From the NCBI RefSeq assembly GCF_001295845.1, contig NZ_LJIC01000173.1, positions 1 through 45,106 of the forward strand: a stretch of 45,106 nucleotides of DNA. The letters run 5' to 3'. The translations under genes were made by a program, and so were the position numbers. The notes beneath the pieces were generated by a model. That model did no database searches. It was given only the letters and a program-made list of their open reading frames with translations, and had not been told where the DNA came from. Source of the stretch: Rhodopseudomonas sp. AAP120 (GTDB lineage Bacteria > Pseudomonadota > Alphaproteobacteria > Rhizobiales > Xanthobacteraceae). Positions 9,144 through 25,656 of the stretch are shown one piece after another; position 1 is the first letter of the stretch, and every line of letters starts with the position of its first letter.

Positions 9144-10740
9144 ATGCAGCTCACCGTCTGGACTTATGAAGGGCCTCCTCACGTCGGCGCGATGCGCGTC
9201 GCAACCGGCATGGACGGACTGCACTATGTGCTGCACGCCCCGCAGGGCGACACCTACGCCGATCTGCTGTTCACCATGATCGAGCGCCGCGCCAAGCGGC
9301 CGCCGGTGACCTACACGACGTTCGCGGCGCGCGATCTCGGCAAGGACACCGCGGAACTGTTCATGACCGCGGCGCGCGACGCCTATGCGCGCTTTCAGCC
9401 GCAGGCGATGATCGTCGGCGCGTCCTGCACCGGTTCGCTGATCCAGGACGATCCGGGCGGACTCGCCAAGTCGCTCGGCTTTCCGATCCCGGTGATCCCG
9501 ATCGATCTGCCGGCGTATCAGCGCAAGGAAAACTGGGGCGCGTCCGAGACCTTCTATCAGCTCGTCCGCGCCATCGCCGGTCCGAAGGCGCCGCCGCCCG
9601 GCACCAAGCGAGCGGAGCGCGCGCCGGGCGTGCGCGCCATCTGCAATCTGCTCGGCCCGACCGCACTCGGCTTCCGCCACCGCGACGACGTCGCCGAAAT
9701 CACCAAGCTGCTCGGCCAACTCGGCATCGACGTCAACGTCACCGCGCCGATGGGCGCGACGCCGGCGGATCTCGCGCGCCTCGGCGACGCCGATTTCAAC
9801 GTCGTGCTGTATCCGGAGATCGCCGGGCAGGCGGCGTCGTGGCTGCACCGTATCTTCCACCAGCCGTTCACCAAGACGATCCCGATCGGCGTCTCCGCGA
9901 CGCGCGAATTCATCCGTGAAGTCGCTGCTCTTGCCGGAGTCGATCCCGCGCCAGTGCTTGCCGAGGCGGCGACGCGGCTGCCTTGGTACTCACATTCGGT
10001 CGACAGCACCTACCTCACCAACAAGCGCGTCTTCATCTTCGGCGACGCGACCCACGCGATCGCCGCGGCACGGATCGCGTCCGAAGAACTGGGCTTCAAG
10101 GTGGTCGGACTGGGCACTTACAGCCGCGAATTCGGCCGCGACCTGCGCGAGGCGGCGGCCAAATACGGCGTCGAGGCGCTGATCACCGACGATTATCTCG
10201 AAGTCGAAGCCAAGGTGGCGGAGCTGCATCCCGAGCTGGTGCTCGGCACGCAAATGGAGCGTCATATCGCCAAGCGGCTCGGCGTGCCCTGCGCGGTGAT
10301 CTCGGCGCCGGTCCACGTCCAGGATTTCCCGGCGCGCTACGCACCGCAGATGGGATTCGAAGGCGCCAATGTGATCTTCGACACCTGGGTCCATCCGCTG
10401 ATGATGGGCCTCGAAGAACATCTGCTGGCGATGTTCAAGGACGATTTCGAGTTCAAGGACGGCGCGTTGCCGTCTCACCTCGGCACCGGGCATGCGCCAC
10501 AGACCGCGCCCGACGTGCCAGAGGTAGTAATTGCGCTGCCGCAAGGCGCGCCGACTCTCGACGATGCAGCATCCGCTCCGGCTGCTGCGAACGGTGCGGC
10601 CGCAGGGGCCGTCTGGGCTCCTGAAGCAGAAAAGGAACTGCAGAAGATCCCATTCTTCGTTCGCGGGAAAGCCCGCCGGAACACCGAGCGATTCGCCAAC
10701 GAAAATGGCGTCGCAACCATTACTGTCGAGACCTTGTACG

Positions 10741-10766
<26 letters not shown>
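9144..10766 (+). CDS. bchB: Light-independent protochlorophyllide reductase, B subunit
   Basis: The 540-residue partner of BchN supplies the fourth cluster ligand, which is an aspartate in this family; Asp36 in PQGDTYAD is at the expected position. The nitrogenase-like core runs to about residue 430. After a variable alanine/proline-rich linker (about 440-485) comes the small C-terminal domain typical of BchB ([21 protein letters not shown] region) that contacts substrate. The 3' end overlaps the start of bchH by 26 bases. Assignment is firm. Confidence 0.97.
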
Positions 10767-15421
<4,655 letters not shown>

Positions 15422-15422
<1 letters not shown>

Positions 15423-16123
15423 TGGCGTTGGGCAGCTACATCGAGCGACGTGGAGAGCTTGAAACCTATTTCGACCGCACCGCGGCCGATACGTGGGCCA
15501 AGCTGACCTCCGATGCTCCGGTCAGCGGCATCCGCGCCACCGTGCGCGCCGGCCGCGACGAGATGCGCAACACGCTGCTGTCGTGGCTTCCGGCCGACAT
15601 GACCGGCACCCGGCTGCTCGACGCCGGCTGCGGCACCGGTGCGCTGTCGATCGCAGCGGCGCGTCGCGGCGCGCAGGTGCTGGCGATCGACCTGTCGCCG
15701 ACGCTGGTCGGCGTCGCGCGGGAGCGTCTGCCGGAAGACATCGATCCGGCCGCGATCGACTTCCGCTCCGGCGACATGCTCGATCCGGCGCTCGGCGAGT
15801 TCGACTTCGTCGTCGCGATGGACTCGCTGATCCACTATCTGCCGCACGACATCTGCCGCATCCTGGCCACGCTGGCGGCGCGGACGCGGCAGTCGATGGC
15901 GGTGACGTTTGCGCCGAAGACGCCGGCGCTGGCGCTGATGCATTTCGTCGGCGGCTTCTTCCCGCGCGCCGATCGCGCGCCAGCGATCGAGCCGGTCAGC
16001 GAAAAGAAGCTACTCAAGCTGATTTCGGAAGAGCCGGCGCTGCAGCAATGGCAGCCCGGCCGGACGCATCGCGTGTCGTCCGGGTTCTACACCTCGCAGG
16101 CACTGGAGATGGTTCGACGATGA
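15422..16123 (+). CDS. bchM: Mg-protoporphyrin IX O-methyltransferase
   Basis: The 233-residue SAM-dependent enzyme methylates the ring C propionate of Mg-protoporphyrin IX, the step between BchH and AcsF/BchE. The SAM motif LLDAGCGTGA lies at residues 65-74, followed by VLAIDLSPTLV. A TTG at 15419 would add one residue, but ATG 15422, overlapping the bchL stop as TGATG, is simpler. The stop overlaps the lhaA start (ATGA). The chain length is normal for the family. Confidence 0.95.
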
Positions 16124-17553
16124 GCCAGATGGCGGCAACACTGGCGAAGGGCTGGATGCGTCTCGGCACGCGCTTCCTGCCGTTTGCCGATGCCGCCACC
16201 AAGGAGCTTCCGCTCGGCCGCTTGCTGCGGCTGTCGCTGTTCCAGGTCTCGGTCGGCGCTTCGGTGGTGCTGCTCAACGGCACGCTCAATCGCGTGATGA
16301 TCGTCGAGCTCGGCGTCTCGACGCTGCTGGTCTCGCTGATGGTGTCGCTGCCGCTGGTATTCGCGCCGTTCCGCGTGCTGATCGGATTCAAGTCGGATAG
16401 TCACCGCTCGGTGCTCGGCTGGCGCCGCGTGCCCTATATCTGGATGGGCACGCTGCTGCAGTTCGGCGGCTTCGCCATCATGCCGTTCGCGCTGCTGGTG
16501 CTGTCGGGCGGTGGCGAGTATCCGGCGGTCTATGGCCAGATCGGCGCCGCATTGGCATTCCTGCTGGTCGGCGCCGGGATGCACACCACGCAGACCGCGG
16601 GTCTTGCGCTCGCCACCGATCTGGCACCGGAAGAGTCGCGCCCGCGCGTCGTCGCGTTTCTGTACGTCATGCTGCTGGTCGGGATGACGGGCAGCGCGCT
16701 GATCTTCAGCGAGCTGCTGCGCAATTTCAGCGAGCTGCAACTGATCCAGGTGATTCAGGGCGTCGCCGTCGCGCAGCTGCTGCTCAACATCGTGGCGCTG
16801 TGGAAGCAGGAAGCGCGCAACCCTGCGCTGACCTCCGCAAGTCGGGAGCGGCCGCAGTTCAATCAGTCGTGGGCACGGTTCCGTGCTGCCGGCGGATCAT
16901 CGCGGATGCTCGTTGCAGTCGCGCTCGGCACCGCCGGCTTCTCGATGCAGGACATCCTGCTGGAGCCGTATGGCGCCGAAGTGCTGCGGTTGTCGGTCGG
17001 CCAGACTACGGCGCTCACCGCGTTCTTCGCGCTCGGCACGTTGGTCGGCTTCGGTCTCGCTGCGCGCACGCTCGGGCGCGGCGGCGATCCGTACCGGCTG
17101 GCCGGTTTCGGGGCGCTGATCGGCATCTTTGCCTTTGCTGCCGTAGTGCTCGCGGCGCCGGCGCAATCGGCTGCGCTGTTCCGTGCCGGTACGGCACTGA
17201 TTGGCCTTGGCGGCGGGCTGTTCGCAGCTGGCACGCTGACCGCCGCGATGGCGGTGGCATCGGAAAGCGATCCTGGGCTGGCGCTCGGGACGTGGGGGGC
17301 CGTGCAGGCAACGGCAGCCGGTGGCGGCATTCTGCTCGGCGGCGGTATCCGTGATCTGGTCGCTTCGCTCGCCGACAGCGGGGCGCTCGGCAGCGTGCTG
17401 TCGGGGCCGGCGATCGGCTACGGCTTTGTCTACAACATCGAGATCGCGTTGCTGTTCGCAACGTTGGTTGCGGTTGGTCCGCTCGTGCGAACGGCACGGT
17501 CGGCCGGTACGCAGCCTGCTACCAAGTTCGGCCTCGCCGAATTTCCAGGTTAA
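16120..17553 (+). CDS. lhaA: LhaA/PucC-family light-harvesting complex assembly protein
   Basis: The 477-residue major-facilitator-type membrane protein has about twelve hydrophobic segments. It matches the BCD/PucC family, for example RVLIGFKSDSHRSVLGWRRVPYIW near residue 88 and GAGMHTTQTAGLALATDLAPEESRPRVV. Family members assist insertion of LH1/LH2 antenna complexes and bacteriochlorophyll delivery. The position just before puhA is typical of lhaA rather than pucC. ATG 16120 overlaps the bchM stop; the frame is open further upstream inside bchM, but that part is a shadow. The gap to puhA is 21 bases. Confidence 0.92.
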   Translation: MSQMAATLAKGWMRLGTRFLPFADAATKELPLGRLLRLSLFQVSVGASVVLLNGTLNRVMIVELGVSTLLVSLMVSLPLVFAPFRVLIGFKSDSHRSVLGWRRVPYIWMGTLLQFGGFAIMPFALLVLSGGGEYPAVYGQIGAALAFLLVGAGMHTTQTAGLALATDLAPEESRPRVVAFLYVMLLVGMTGSALIFSELLRNFSELQLIQVIQGVAVAQLLLNIVALWKQEARNPALTSASRERPQFNQSWARFRAAGGSSRMLVAVALGTAGFSMQDILLEPYGAEVLRLSVGQTTALTAFFALGTLVGFGLAARTLGRGGDPYRLAGFGALIGIFAFAAVVLAAPAQSAALFRAGTALIGLGGGLFAAGTLTAAMAVASESDPGLALGTWGAVQATAAGGGILLGGGIRDLVASLADSGALGSVLSGPAIGYGFVYNIEIALLFATLVAVGPLVRTARSAGTQPATKFGLAEFPG

Positions 17554-17574
17554 CAAAGAGGAAGGGGTCCGCTC

Positions 17575-18342
17575 ATGCAACCCGGAGCGTATTTGGACTT
17601 AGCACAGGTTACCCTGTACGTATTTTGGATCTTCTTCGCCGGCTTGCTCTTCTATCTTCGCCGCGAAGACAAGCGCGAGGGCTATCCGCTGGTCGCCGAT
17701 GCAGGCAGCGGTACCCGGCTCGCGAAGATCGGCGTTCCGGCTCCGCCGGATCCGAAGACCTACCTGCTGCGCGGCGGTGCCACCAAGACCGTGCCGTCGA
17801 CCAGCAACGACCGCCCGAACGTGGCGCTCGCTCCGACCGCGCCGTGGCCGGGTTCGCCGTTCGTCCCGACCGGCAACCCGTTCGCCGATGGCGTCGGGCC
17901 GGGCTCGTACGCGCAGCGTGCCGATGTGCCGGAGCTCGGCCTCGACAACCTGCCGATCATCGCGCCCCTGCGGGCCGCCAAGGGCATGTTCCTCGATCCG
18001 CGTGACCCGAACCCGGTCGGTTTCCCGGTGGTCGGCTGTGACGGCCAGGTCGGCGGCACAGTGACCGAAGTCTGGGTCGACCGCGCTGAAGTGCTCGCCC
18101 GCTATCTCGAAGTCGAAGTCGCCAAGACCAAGAAGAAGGTGCTGCTGCCGGTGCCGTTCGCGCTGATCAACAGCCCGGTCGGCAAGGTCTCGGTCGACGC
18201 GATCCGCGGCGATCAGTTCGCAGGCGTGCCTGCGCTGGCCAAGGCCGATCAAGTCACCAAGCTCGAGGAAGACAAGGTCTGTGCGTATTACGGCGCCGGC
18301 ACGCTCTACGCCACGCCGCTGCGTCAGGAGCCCATCGTATGA
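17575..18342 (+). CDS. puhA: Photosynthetic reaction centre H subunit
   Basis: The 255-residue protein has a short periplasmic start, one membrane helix (about residues 10-28, VTLYVFWIFFAGLLFYL), the sequence RREDKREGYPL directly after it, and a cytoplasmic beta-rich PRC-type domain containing FPVVGCDGQVGGTVTEVWVDR. The H subunit caps the reaction centre and helps proton delivery to QB. A good ribosome-binding site (AAAGAGGAAGGGG) precedes the ATG, which may give it higher translation than its neighbours. The stop overlaps puhB (ATGA). Confidence 0.97.
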   Translation: MQPGAYLDLAQVTLYVFWIFFAGLLFYLRREDKREGYPLVADAGSGTRLAKIGVPAPPDPKTYLLRGGATKTVPSTSNDRPNVALAPTAPWPGSPFVPTGNPFADGVGPGSYAQRADVPELGLDNLPIIAPLRAAKGMFLDPRDPNPVGFPVVGCDGQVGGTVTEVWVDRAEVLARYLEVEVAKTKKKVLLPVPFALINSPVGKVSVDAIRGDQFAGVPALAKADQVTKLEEDKVCAYYGAGTLYATPLRQEPIV

Positions 18343-19001
18343 CCGACTCCCCCAGCCAGTTTCGTGAGCTTCCGTCGCCACTGCCGGAGGGAGAGCGCGT
18401 TCTCTGGCAGGGGAAGCCGACCTTCAAGGGTCTGGCGTTCCGGACCTTCCACATGCGGGCCGTGGCGATCTATTTCGTCCTGCTGATCGTGTGGAAGGCC
18501 TGGTCGAACTGGTCGCACGGTCAATCAATCGGAGAAGCGTCGGCGTCCGCGGCGACGCTTCTCGTTCCGGCGTTCGGCGGCCTCGCGCTGCTGACGCTAC
18601 TCACCTATCTGTTCCGCCGCGCGAGCTGCTACACCATCACCTCCAAGCGCGTGCTACTGCAGACCGGTGTGGCGCTGCCGATCACGCTGAACATCCCGCT
18701 CAGCAAGATCGCCAATGCGGATGTCAACGTCCTTCGCGATGGCAGCGGCGATATTCCGCTGCGCATCATCGATAGCAAACGGACGTCCTATGTCCTGCTG
18801 TGGCCGCACATCCGGCCGTGGCGCCTGCGCGAGCCCGAGCCGATGCTGACGTCGATCCCCGACGTCGCCAAGGTGGCAGCCACCCTCACCGAAGCGGTCA
18901 AGGCACAGCTCGATCCCGCCGCAGTCTCTCTTGTTCAAACGGCTACCAGCGGACCGTCCCAAGGCCCGTTGTCCAATCCGGCGGCGCCTGCCGTCGCTTG
19001 A
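18339..19001 (+). CDS. puhB: Reaction-centre assembly protein PuhB
   Basis: The 220-residue protein starts with LPSPLPEGERVLWQGKPTF, the entry to a bacterial PH-like domain. It has two or three hydrophobic segments (about residues 38-55, 67-87) and then the FRRASCYTITSKRVLLQTG region typical of this fold. In Rhodobacter, PuhB is a membrane assembly factor for the reaction centre. It overlaps puhA by four bases and is followed by puhC after 13 bases. The proline/alanine-rich tail (SGPSQGPLSNPAAPAVA) is probably unstructured. Confidence 0.92.
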   Translation: MTDSPSQFRELPSPLPEGERVLWQGKPTFKGLAFRTFHMRAVAIYFVLLIVWKAWSNWSHGQSIGEASASAATLLVPAFGGLALLTLLTYLFRRASCYTITSKRVLLQTGVALPITLNIPLSKIANADVNVLRDGSGDIPLRIIDSKRTSYVLLWPHIRPWRLREPEPMLTSIPDVAKVAATLTEAVKAQLDPAAVSLVQTATSGPSQGPLSNPAAPAVA

Positions 19002-19014
19002 ACCGGAGATCGAT

Positions 19015-20920
<1,906 letters not shown>

Positions 20921-20933
20921 GGAGACTGGCGCG

Positions 20934-22004
20934 ATGGTGTCCTATCTCGGTCCACCGATCTTCGCGGCCTTCGTCTGGTGGTTCTCCACCGGCGCGGTGC
21001 TGCTGCTGGTCGGCAGCGTCGGCCGCTCGGAGCTGCTTCGGGCGGTCTGCGCGGGCGGGATGGTCACGATCGCGCTGTGCGGCCTGTCGGTCACCGCGAA
21101 CGACACCAGCGTCGGCGCGGCCTATATGGCGTTCAGTTGCATCATCTTCCTGTGGGGCGCCCAGGAGATCGCGTTTCTCTCGGGCTGGCTGACCGGGCCT
21201 CGCGCCGAGCCGTGCCCGCCAGACGCGAAGGGCTTCGCGCGCTTCAGCTACGCGCTGCAGGCGATCATCTATCACGAGATCTGCCTGCTCGCTTGCGGCG
21301 CGGTGGTGGTCTGGGTCACCCTCGGCGCCGAGAACGAGGTCGGCCGCTGGACCTATCTGGCGCTGTGGGTGCTGCGGCAGAGCGCCAAGATCAATCTGTT
21401 TCTTGGCGTGCCCGTCACCAATGACGAGCTGATGCCGGACGCCGTTCAGTTCCTGAAGACCTATTTCGCGCGCAAACCGGTCAGCGCTTTTTTCCCCATC
21501 TCGGTAACTGCGGCGACGGCAGTGCTGGTGGTGATGATCCAGCGCATCGTCGAAGTCGCGGATACGCCGTTCGAAGTGGTCGGCCTGACGCTGGTATCGA
21601 CTTTGTTCGCACTTGGCGTCGTCGAGCATTGGTTCATGCTGCTACCGCTGCCTGCCATCACACTTTGGAGCTGGGGCATTCGTCCAGGTTTCTCGCCGGA
21701 GAGCATCATCATGGAACAGAATCCGTCCACCATCGCCGCTGCGTCCGTGCATGCCGCGCCGACGCAGATTTCAGAGACGCCGGCCGGCGCCGAGGCCCGG
21801 ACCGCTGCCGGACCGCAGCTGGTGGTCGTTCCGACCGCCCGTAACGACGAAGCGCCGAAGGCGCGGTCGAGCTGTGCCCGCCAGCGCCTCGAAGATCAAT
21901 TCCGTCAGACTTTCCTCGAACAGCATCCGCGCAGCGGACTGGCCTCGGCCCGGGTCGGCATCGCTGCCGAGCCGGCCGCAACGATCAACGGGAGGACGTC
22001 ATGA
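20934..22004 (+). CDS. puhE: PuhE, photosynthetic complex membrane protein with long C-terminal tail
   Basis: The 356-residue protein begins [25 protein letters not shown] and has about seven hydrophobic segments up to about residue 250 ([16 protein letters not shown]), as in the PuhE (DUF3623) family, whose loss in Rhodobacter alters pigment and complex levels. Residues from about 260 on are a hydrophilic alanine/proline-rich tail ([15 protein letters not shown] onward) ending in a charged helix ([20 protein letters not shown]), longer than I expect for the family. GAGGAG precedes ATG 20934; an upstream in-frame ATG lies inside acsF and is not used here. The stop overlaps hemA (ATGA). Confidence 0.88.
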   Translation: MVSYLGPPIFAAFVWWFSTGAVLLLVGSVGRSELLRAVCAGGMVTIALCGLSVTANDTSVGAAYMAFSCIIFLWGAQEIAFLSGWLTGPRAEPCPPDAKGFARFSYALQAIIYHEICLLACGAVVVWVTLGAENEVGRWTYLALWVLRQSAKINLFLGVPVTNDELMPDAVQFLKTYFARKPVSAFFPISVTAATAVLVVMIQRIVEVADTPFEVVGLTLVSTLFALGVVEHWFMLLPLPAITLWSWGIRPGFSPESIIMEQNPSTIAAASVHAAPTQISETPAGAEARTAAGPQLVVVPTARNDEAPKARSSCARQRLEDQFRQTFLEQHPRSGLASARVGIAAEPAATINGRTS

Positions 22005-23212
22005 ACTACGAAGCCTATTTCCGCAGGCAGCTCGAAGGCCTCCATCGTGAAGGCCGGTATCGCGTCTTCGCCGATCTCGAACGCCATGCCGGCGCTTTCC
22101 CGCGCGCCACGCACTACAAGCCGGACGGCACCGGCGAAGTCACGGTGTGGTGCTCAAACGACTATCTCGGCATGGGCCAGCACCCGGCGGTGCTGAAGGC
22201 GATGCACGAAGCGCTCGACAGCTGCGGCGCCGGTGCCGGCGGCACCCGCAACATCGCAGGCACGAATCACTACCACGTTCTGCTCGAGCAGGAACTCGCC
22301 GCGCTGCACGTCAAAGAATCCGCGCTGCTGTTCACCTCCGGCTACGTCTCGAACTGGGCCTCGCTATCGACGCTGGCGTCGCGAATGCCGGGATGCGTGA
22401 TTCTGTCGGACGAGCTCAATCACGCGTCGATGATCGAAGGCATCCGCCACAGCCGCAGCGAAACCCGCATTTTCGCCCACAACGACCCGCGCGACCTCGA
22501 GCGCAAGCTCGCCGATCTCGACCCGCATGCGCCGAAGCTGGTGGCGTTCGAATCGGTCTACTCGATGGACGGCGACATCGCGCCGATCGCCGAGATCTGC
22601 GACGTCGCCGACGCGGCCAACGCGATGACCTATCTGGACGAAGTCCACGGCGTCGGCCTGTACGGCCCGAACGGCGGCGGCATTGCCGACCGCGAGGGGC
22701 TCAGCCATCGCCTGACCATCATCGAAGGCACGCTGGCCAAGGCGTTCGGCGTGGTCGGCGGCTATATCGCCGGCTCGGCCGCGGTGTGCGATTTCGTCCG
22801 CAGCTTCGCATCCGGCTTCATCTTCTCGACCTCGCCGCCGCCTGCAGTCGCAGCTGGCGCGCTGGCCAGCATCCGGCATCTGCGCGCCAGCTCGGTCGAG
22901 CGCGAGCGTCACCAGGATCGCGTGGCGCGACTGCGCGCCCGCCTCGATCAGGCCGGCGTCGCCCACATGGCGAACCCGAGCCACATCGTGCCGGTGATGG
23001 TCGGCGATGCCACCCTGTGCAAGCAGATCAGCGACGAGCTGATCAGCCGCTACGGCATCTATGTGCAGCCGATCAACTACCCGACGGTGCCGCGCGGCAC
23101 TGAGCGCCTGCGTATCACCCCGTCGCCCCAGCACACCGACGCCGACATCGAGCATCTGGTGCAAGCCCTCAGCGAAATCTGGGCGCGGGTCGGGTTGGCT
23201 AAGGCCGCCTGA
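22001..23212 (+). CDS. hemA: 5-aminolevulinate synthase
   Basis: The 403-residue PLP enzyme condenses glycine with succinyl-CoA to 5-aminolevulinate, the first tetrapyrrole precursor in alphaproteobacteria. The PLP lysine is Lys247 in [13 protein letters not shown]. The glycine-rich [17 protein letters not shown] (76-92) and [15 protein letters not shown] (213-227) motifs are present. GGGAGGA stands before the ATG, which overlaps the puhE stop. As the last gene of the pigment run it ties ALA supply to pigment demand; a second, housekeeping copy elsewhere in the genome is likely but not visible here. Confidence 0.96.
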   Translation: MNYEAYFRRQLEGLHREGRYRVFADLERHAGAFPRATHYKPDGTGEVTVWCSNDYLGMGQHPAVLKAMHEALDSCGAGAGGTRNIAGTNHYHVLLEQELAALHVKESALLFTSGYVSNWASLSTLASRMPGCVILSDELNHASMIEGIRHSRSETRIFAHNDPRDLERKLADLDPHAPKLVAFESVYSMDGDIAPIAEICDVADAANAMTYLDEVHGVGLYGPNGGGIADREGLSHRLTIIEGTLAKAFGVVGGYIAGSAAVCDFVRSFASGFIFSTSPPPAVAAGALASIRHLRASSVERERHQDRVARLRARLDQAGVAHMANPSHIVPVMVGDATLCKQISDELISRYGIYVQPINYPTVPRGTERLRITPSPQHTDADIEHLVQALSEIWARVGLAKAA

Positions 23213-23258
23213 GCCCCCTCAGCGCGGTCGCTGGACGGTCGCAATCGAGCCAGAACTG

Positions 23259-23293
23259 CAACGCGCGCCGCGAGGCGCGCGTTGGGCGTTTTT
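23259..23293 (+). terminator. Intrinsic terminator after hemA
   Basis: CAACGCGCGCC (23259-23269) pairs perfectly with GGCGCGCGTTG (23274-23284) around the loop GCGA, followed by GGCG and five Ts (23289-23293). It lies 47 bases after the hemA stop and is a convincing end for the bch-puh-hemA transcript. Confidence 0.85.
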
Positions 23294-23412
23294 CGTCATT
23301 GCGCGGAGTACCCGGATCGGCACTCCGCGCCGCCCGCGTACAGGCTCCGTGACGATGCAGTCCACCGCCGTATACTGCGCAGCTGGATTGCTTCGCTGCG
23401 CTCGCAATGACG
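23294..23412. repeat. Palindromic dispersed repeat, copy 1 (divergent middle)
   Basis: It starts CGTCATTGCG and ends CGCTCGCAATGACG, so its ends are inverted copies. The right arm, from GCTGGATTGCTTCG (23382) on, matches the copies at 30936-31018 and 41673-41755. The left arm and middle are longer and more diverged here. It fills the space between the hemA terminator and the cbbR 3' end. Confidence 0.7.
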
Positions 23413-23490
23413 TGAGACGGAGATCGCTTCAGTGACGGCGCCGGGCGGTGCCGTCCATGCAAGACGTGGCGCCAGCACTGACGGACGTTG

Positions 23491-24462
23491 TCAGCCTCGC
23501 TTCCCTGCCGCGGTCGATGGCCGGGTCAGCCGCAGTCGTCGGTCGGTGCGCGGCAGAAAATGCGGGCCTTCGATCTTGAGGAAGTCGAGCATCGCCCGCG
23601 CCGGCGGCAGCAGGACTTTGTCGTTGCGCGTCACCACGAACCACTGCCGCACCACCGGCAGCCCGACCACGTCCAGGATCACCAGCCGCCGCTCGTCGAG
23701 CTCGGTCGCGACCGTGTGGGCCGACAGGAAGGCGATGCCGAGGCCGGCGATCACCGCCTGCTTGATGGTCTCGTTGCTGCCCATCTCCATGCCGATGGTC
23801 GGCCGGATGCCCGCATTGCCGAACAGCTGCTCCATCAGGCTCCGCGTGCCCGAGCCGGGCTCGCGGGTCAGAAACGTCTCGCCGGCGAGTTCGGTGAGCG
23901 CGATGTCGGATTTGCGCGCCAGCCGATGCGCGGTCGGCGCGATGATGACATGGGGGTGATCGCCGATCAGGTGGGTTTCGACCTCGATGTCGACCGGCGG
24001 CCGCCCCATGATGGCGATGTCGAGCTCGTAGCCGCGCAGCGCGGCGCCGATATCCTGGCGATTGCCGATGAATAGCCGCACGTCGATCTTCGGGTTCTGT
24101 TTCAGAAATCCCGAGATCGCGAACGGCACGAAGTACTTTGCCGTCGACACCGCGCCGATCGAGATGCGCCCCGCGGTTTTGCCAGCGATCATTTCCAACG
24201 AGGTGTCGCAGGCCGCGATCGCGGCCTCGATGCGTTCGCTGAGCGCCAACACCTCGAGGCCCGCGTCCGTGAGCTGCATGCCGTCGTTGCGACGCTGGAT
24301 CAGTGGGACGCCCGCCAGAGCCTGCAGGTTGCGGAGCTGCAGCGTCACGGCCGGCTGAGTCAGATGCAGCTTGTTTGCCGCCGCCGTGATGCTGCCGGTC
24401 TCGGCCAGCGCCGCGAGCGCGCGGAGTTGGCGGATCGAGACGGTTCGAAATTGACGGCTCAT
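23491..24462 (-). CDS. cbbR: LysR-type regulator CbbR
   Basis: The 323-residue LysR family protein has an N-terminal winged helix-turn-helix (RQLRALAALAETGSITAAANKLHLTQPAVTLQLRNLQ, about 11-47) and a periplasmic-binding-protein-like effector domain (about 95-300). CbbR proteins activate Calvin cycle operons and respond to metabolites such as RuBP. The position next to the cbbRR1-cbbRR2-cbbSR genes and cbbLS matches the known cbb I region of R. palustris. It is transcribed away from cbbRR1 and converges on hemA. Assignment is by family and context. Confidence 0.92.
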   Translation of the reverse strand: MSRQFRTVSIRQLRALAALAETGSITAAANKLHLTQPAVTLQLRNLQALAGVPLIQRRNDGMQLTDAGLEVLALSERIEAAIAACDTSLEMIAGKTAGRISIGAVSTAKYFVPFAISGFLKQNPKIDVRLFIGNRQDIGAALRGYELDIAIMGRPPVDIEVETHLIGDHPHVIIAPTAHRLARKSDIALTELAGETFLTREPGSGTRSLMEQLFGNAGIRPTIGMEMGSNETIKQAVIAGLGIAFLSAHTVATELDERRLVILDVVGLPVVRQWFVVTRNDKVLLPPARAMLDFLKIEGPHFLPRTDRRLRLTRPSTAAGKRG

Positions 24463-24969
24463 CGAACGAATACTGCGTGCGGGGACTTTCGTGAAGTGTC
24501 GGCTATTCCCCCAAGGCGGTCAACATTGAACAGCGCGGCGAAGCATTCGCGCCGGCGCTAGCGGCAGGCCGGTCTGGTTTTGCAACCGGACTAGGTCGCC
24601 GGCCGTCGTGAGCCGGGATGGGGCGCCCGGAACGGCGGCCAGCTACTTACCAAGTCGCCTTGCATCACCCTCCACTCCGTCAGTCGACAAGGCGCTTCCG
24701 CGACGGGGGCGCGAGCTGCAAAACGCCAATACGTAGTTCATCGTAGCCTGACCTCGTACAAATTCAGGAAATGCATCGATTGCGACGTATCCCCGTTCAA
24801 TGACGAGTAACAGGCCAAATGCCTTTGTTTCCGGGGAGAATCAGCCTCATTTAAACGGTATATTAGCGTGCAAACGATCAGAGTTCGCGTAGCAGATGTA
24901 TTTCTCAAACTAATCGAATTGTTTCCATCGTGCCAACCGACAGCTTCGTTGCGGACAGGGGGCTTGCCT
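24463..24969. promoter_or_regulatory. Divergent cbbR / cbbRR1 control region
   Basis: This 507-base gap has no convincing gene. The cbbR-proximal part (24463-24720) is GC-rich with short inverted repeats. The part from about 24735 to 24925 is clearly AT-rich, with a TATATT (24859-24864) resembling a -10 box. A frame is open from ATG 24868 into cbbRR1, but it lacks a ribosome-binding site and family-like sequence. CbbR binding sites are expected here; I could not define one with confidence. Confidence 0.45.
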
Positions 24970-25656
24970 GTGAGGAGTCGTATTCTGCATATCGATGACG
25001 ACCCGGCGATGTTGAAGATCGTCGCTGCAGTGCTCTCTGTCGATCCGACTCTCGAAACAAAAGGCTGCCTCTCCGGCGAAGAAGGTGTGCGCACCGCGGC
25101 TGAATGGCTTCCGGACCTGATCCTGAGTGACGTCTCGATGCCGGGAGTCGACGGCCTCGAATTGCTCGAACGCCTACGAAACCGGGCGAGTACCATGGGC
25201 ATTCCCGTGGTCTTCACCACCTCCCGCAGCCGATTGGATCATATCGATCGGTTCGTCTCGCGCGGCGCCTCGGGCGTGATCGCCAAGCCGTTCAATCTGC
25301 GCGAACTCGTCAGTAGTGTCCGCGGATATCTCGATCTTGCCGCGGCAGATCAAGAGAAAGTGGAGCCTCCGGATATCGCAATCGGCCGTCGGCTCGACGA
25401 CGACCGAGCTGCTCTTTGCGAGCTACGGCGCACGTTCGCTGCGGGAGACACGGCGACGTCGATGCGCGAACTCGTGCACAAGCTCGTCGGCGTCGCGGGG
25501 CTCTACGGATACGAGGCGATCAGCGAAGCGGCGGCCCGTCTGGAGCTGGAACTCCATGGCTTCGCTTGCGGCATTGCGGCCCGTGCCGACGTTCTGTGCC
25601 GTCTCGACGAACTGCTGGAGCAGCTCGATCAACACAAAGAGGGACGGCCGGCATGA
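24970..25656 (+). CDS. cbbRR1: CbbRR1: receiver plus Hpt phosphotransfer protein
   Basis: The 228-residue protein has a receiver domain (about 3-120, phospho-acceptor Asp54 in ILSDVSMPG, conserved Lys107 in IAKPF) and a C-terminal histidine phosphotransfer domain (about 145-225, His170 in LVHKLVGVAGLYG). It has no DNA-binding domain. In R. palustris this protein belongs to the CbbRRS system that modulates CbbR-dependent cbb expression. I chose GTG 24970 because AGGGGG sits seven bases upstream; an ATG at 24868 has no such site. The stop overlaps the next start (ATGA). Confidence 0.87.
   Translation: MRSRILHIDDDPAMLKIVAAVLSVDPTLETKGCLSGEEGVRTAAEWLPDLILSDVSMPGVDGLELLERLRNRASTMGIPVVFTTSRSRLDHIDRFVSRGASGVIAKPFNLRELVSSVRGYLDLAAADQEKVEPPDIAIGRRLDDDRAALCELRRTFAAGDTATSMRELVHKLVGVAGLYGYEAISEAAARLELELHGFACGIAARADVLCRLDELLEQLDQHKEGRPA

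Noticed and set aside
10531-10740. A longer BchH starting inside bchB
   Set aside because: The extra 70 residues are a frame-shifted shadow of the bchB end; family-like sequence begins after 10741.
15493-16119. A longer LhaA starting inside bchM
   Set aside because: The added 209 residues are arginine-rich shadow translation of bchM; the ATGA junction at 16120 gives the normal protein.
23294-23412. A possible CRISPR or tRNA-like element after hemA
   Set aside because: There is only one palindrome with no spacer periodicity and no tRNA fold; it belongs to the dispersed repeat family.
24738-25220. A 160-residue minus-strand frame across the cbbRR1 start
   Set aside because: It covers the receiver domain of cbbRR1 antisense and shows no recognisable family.
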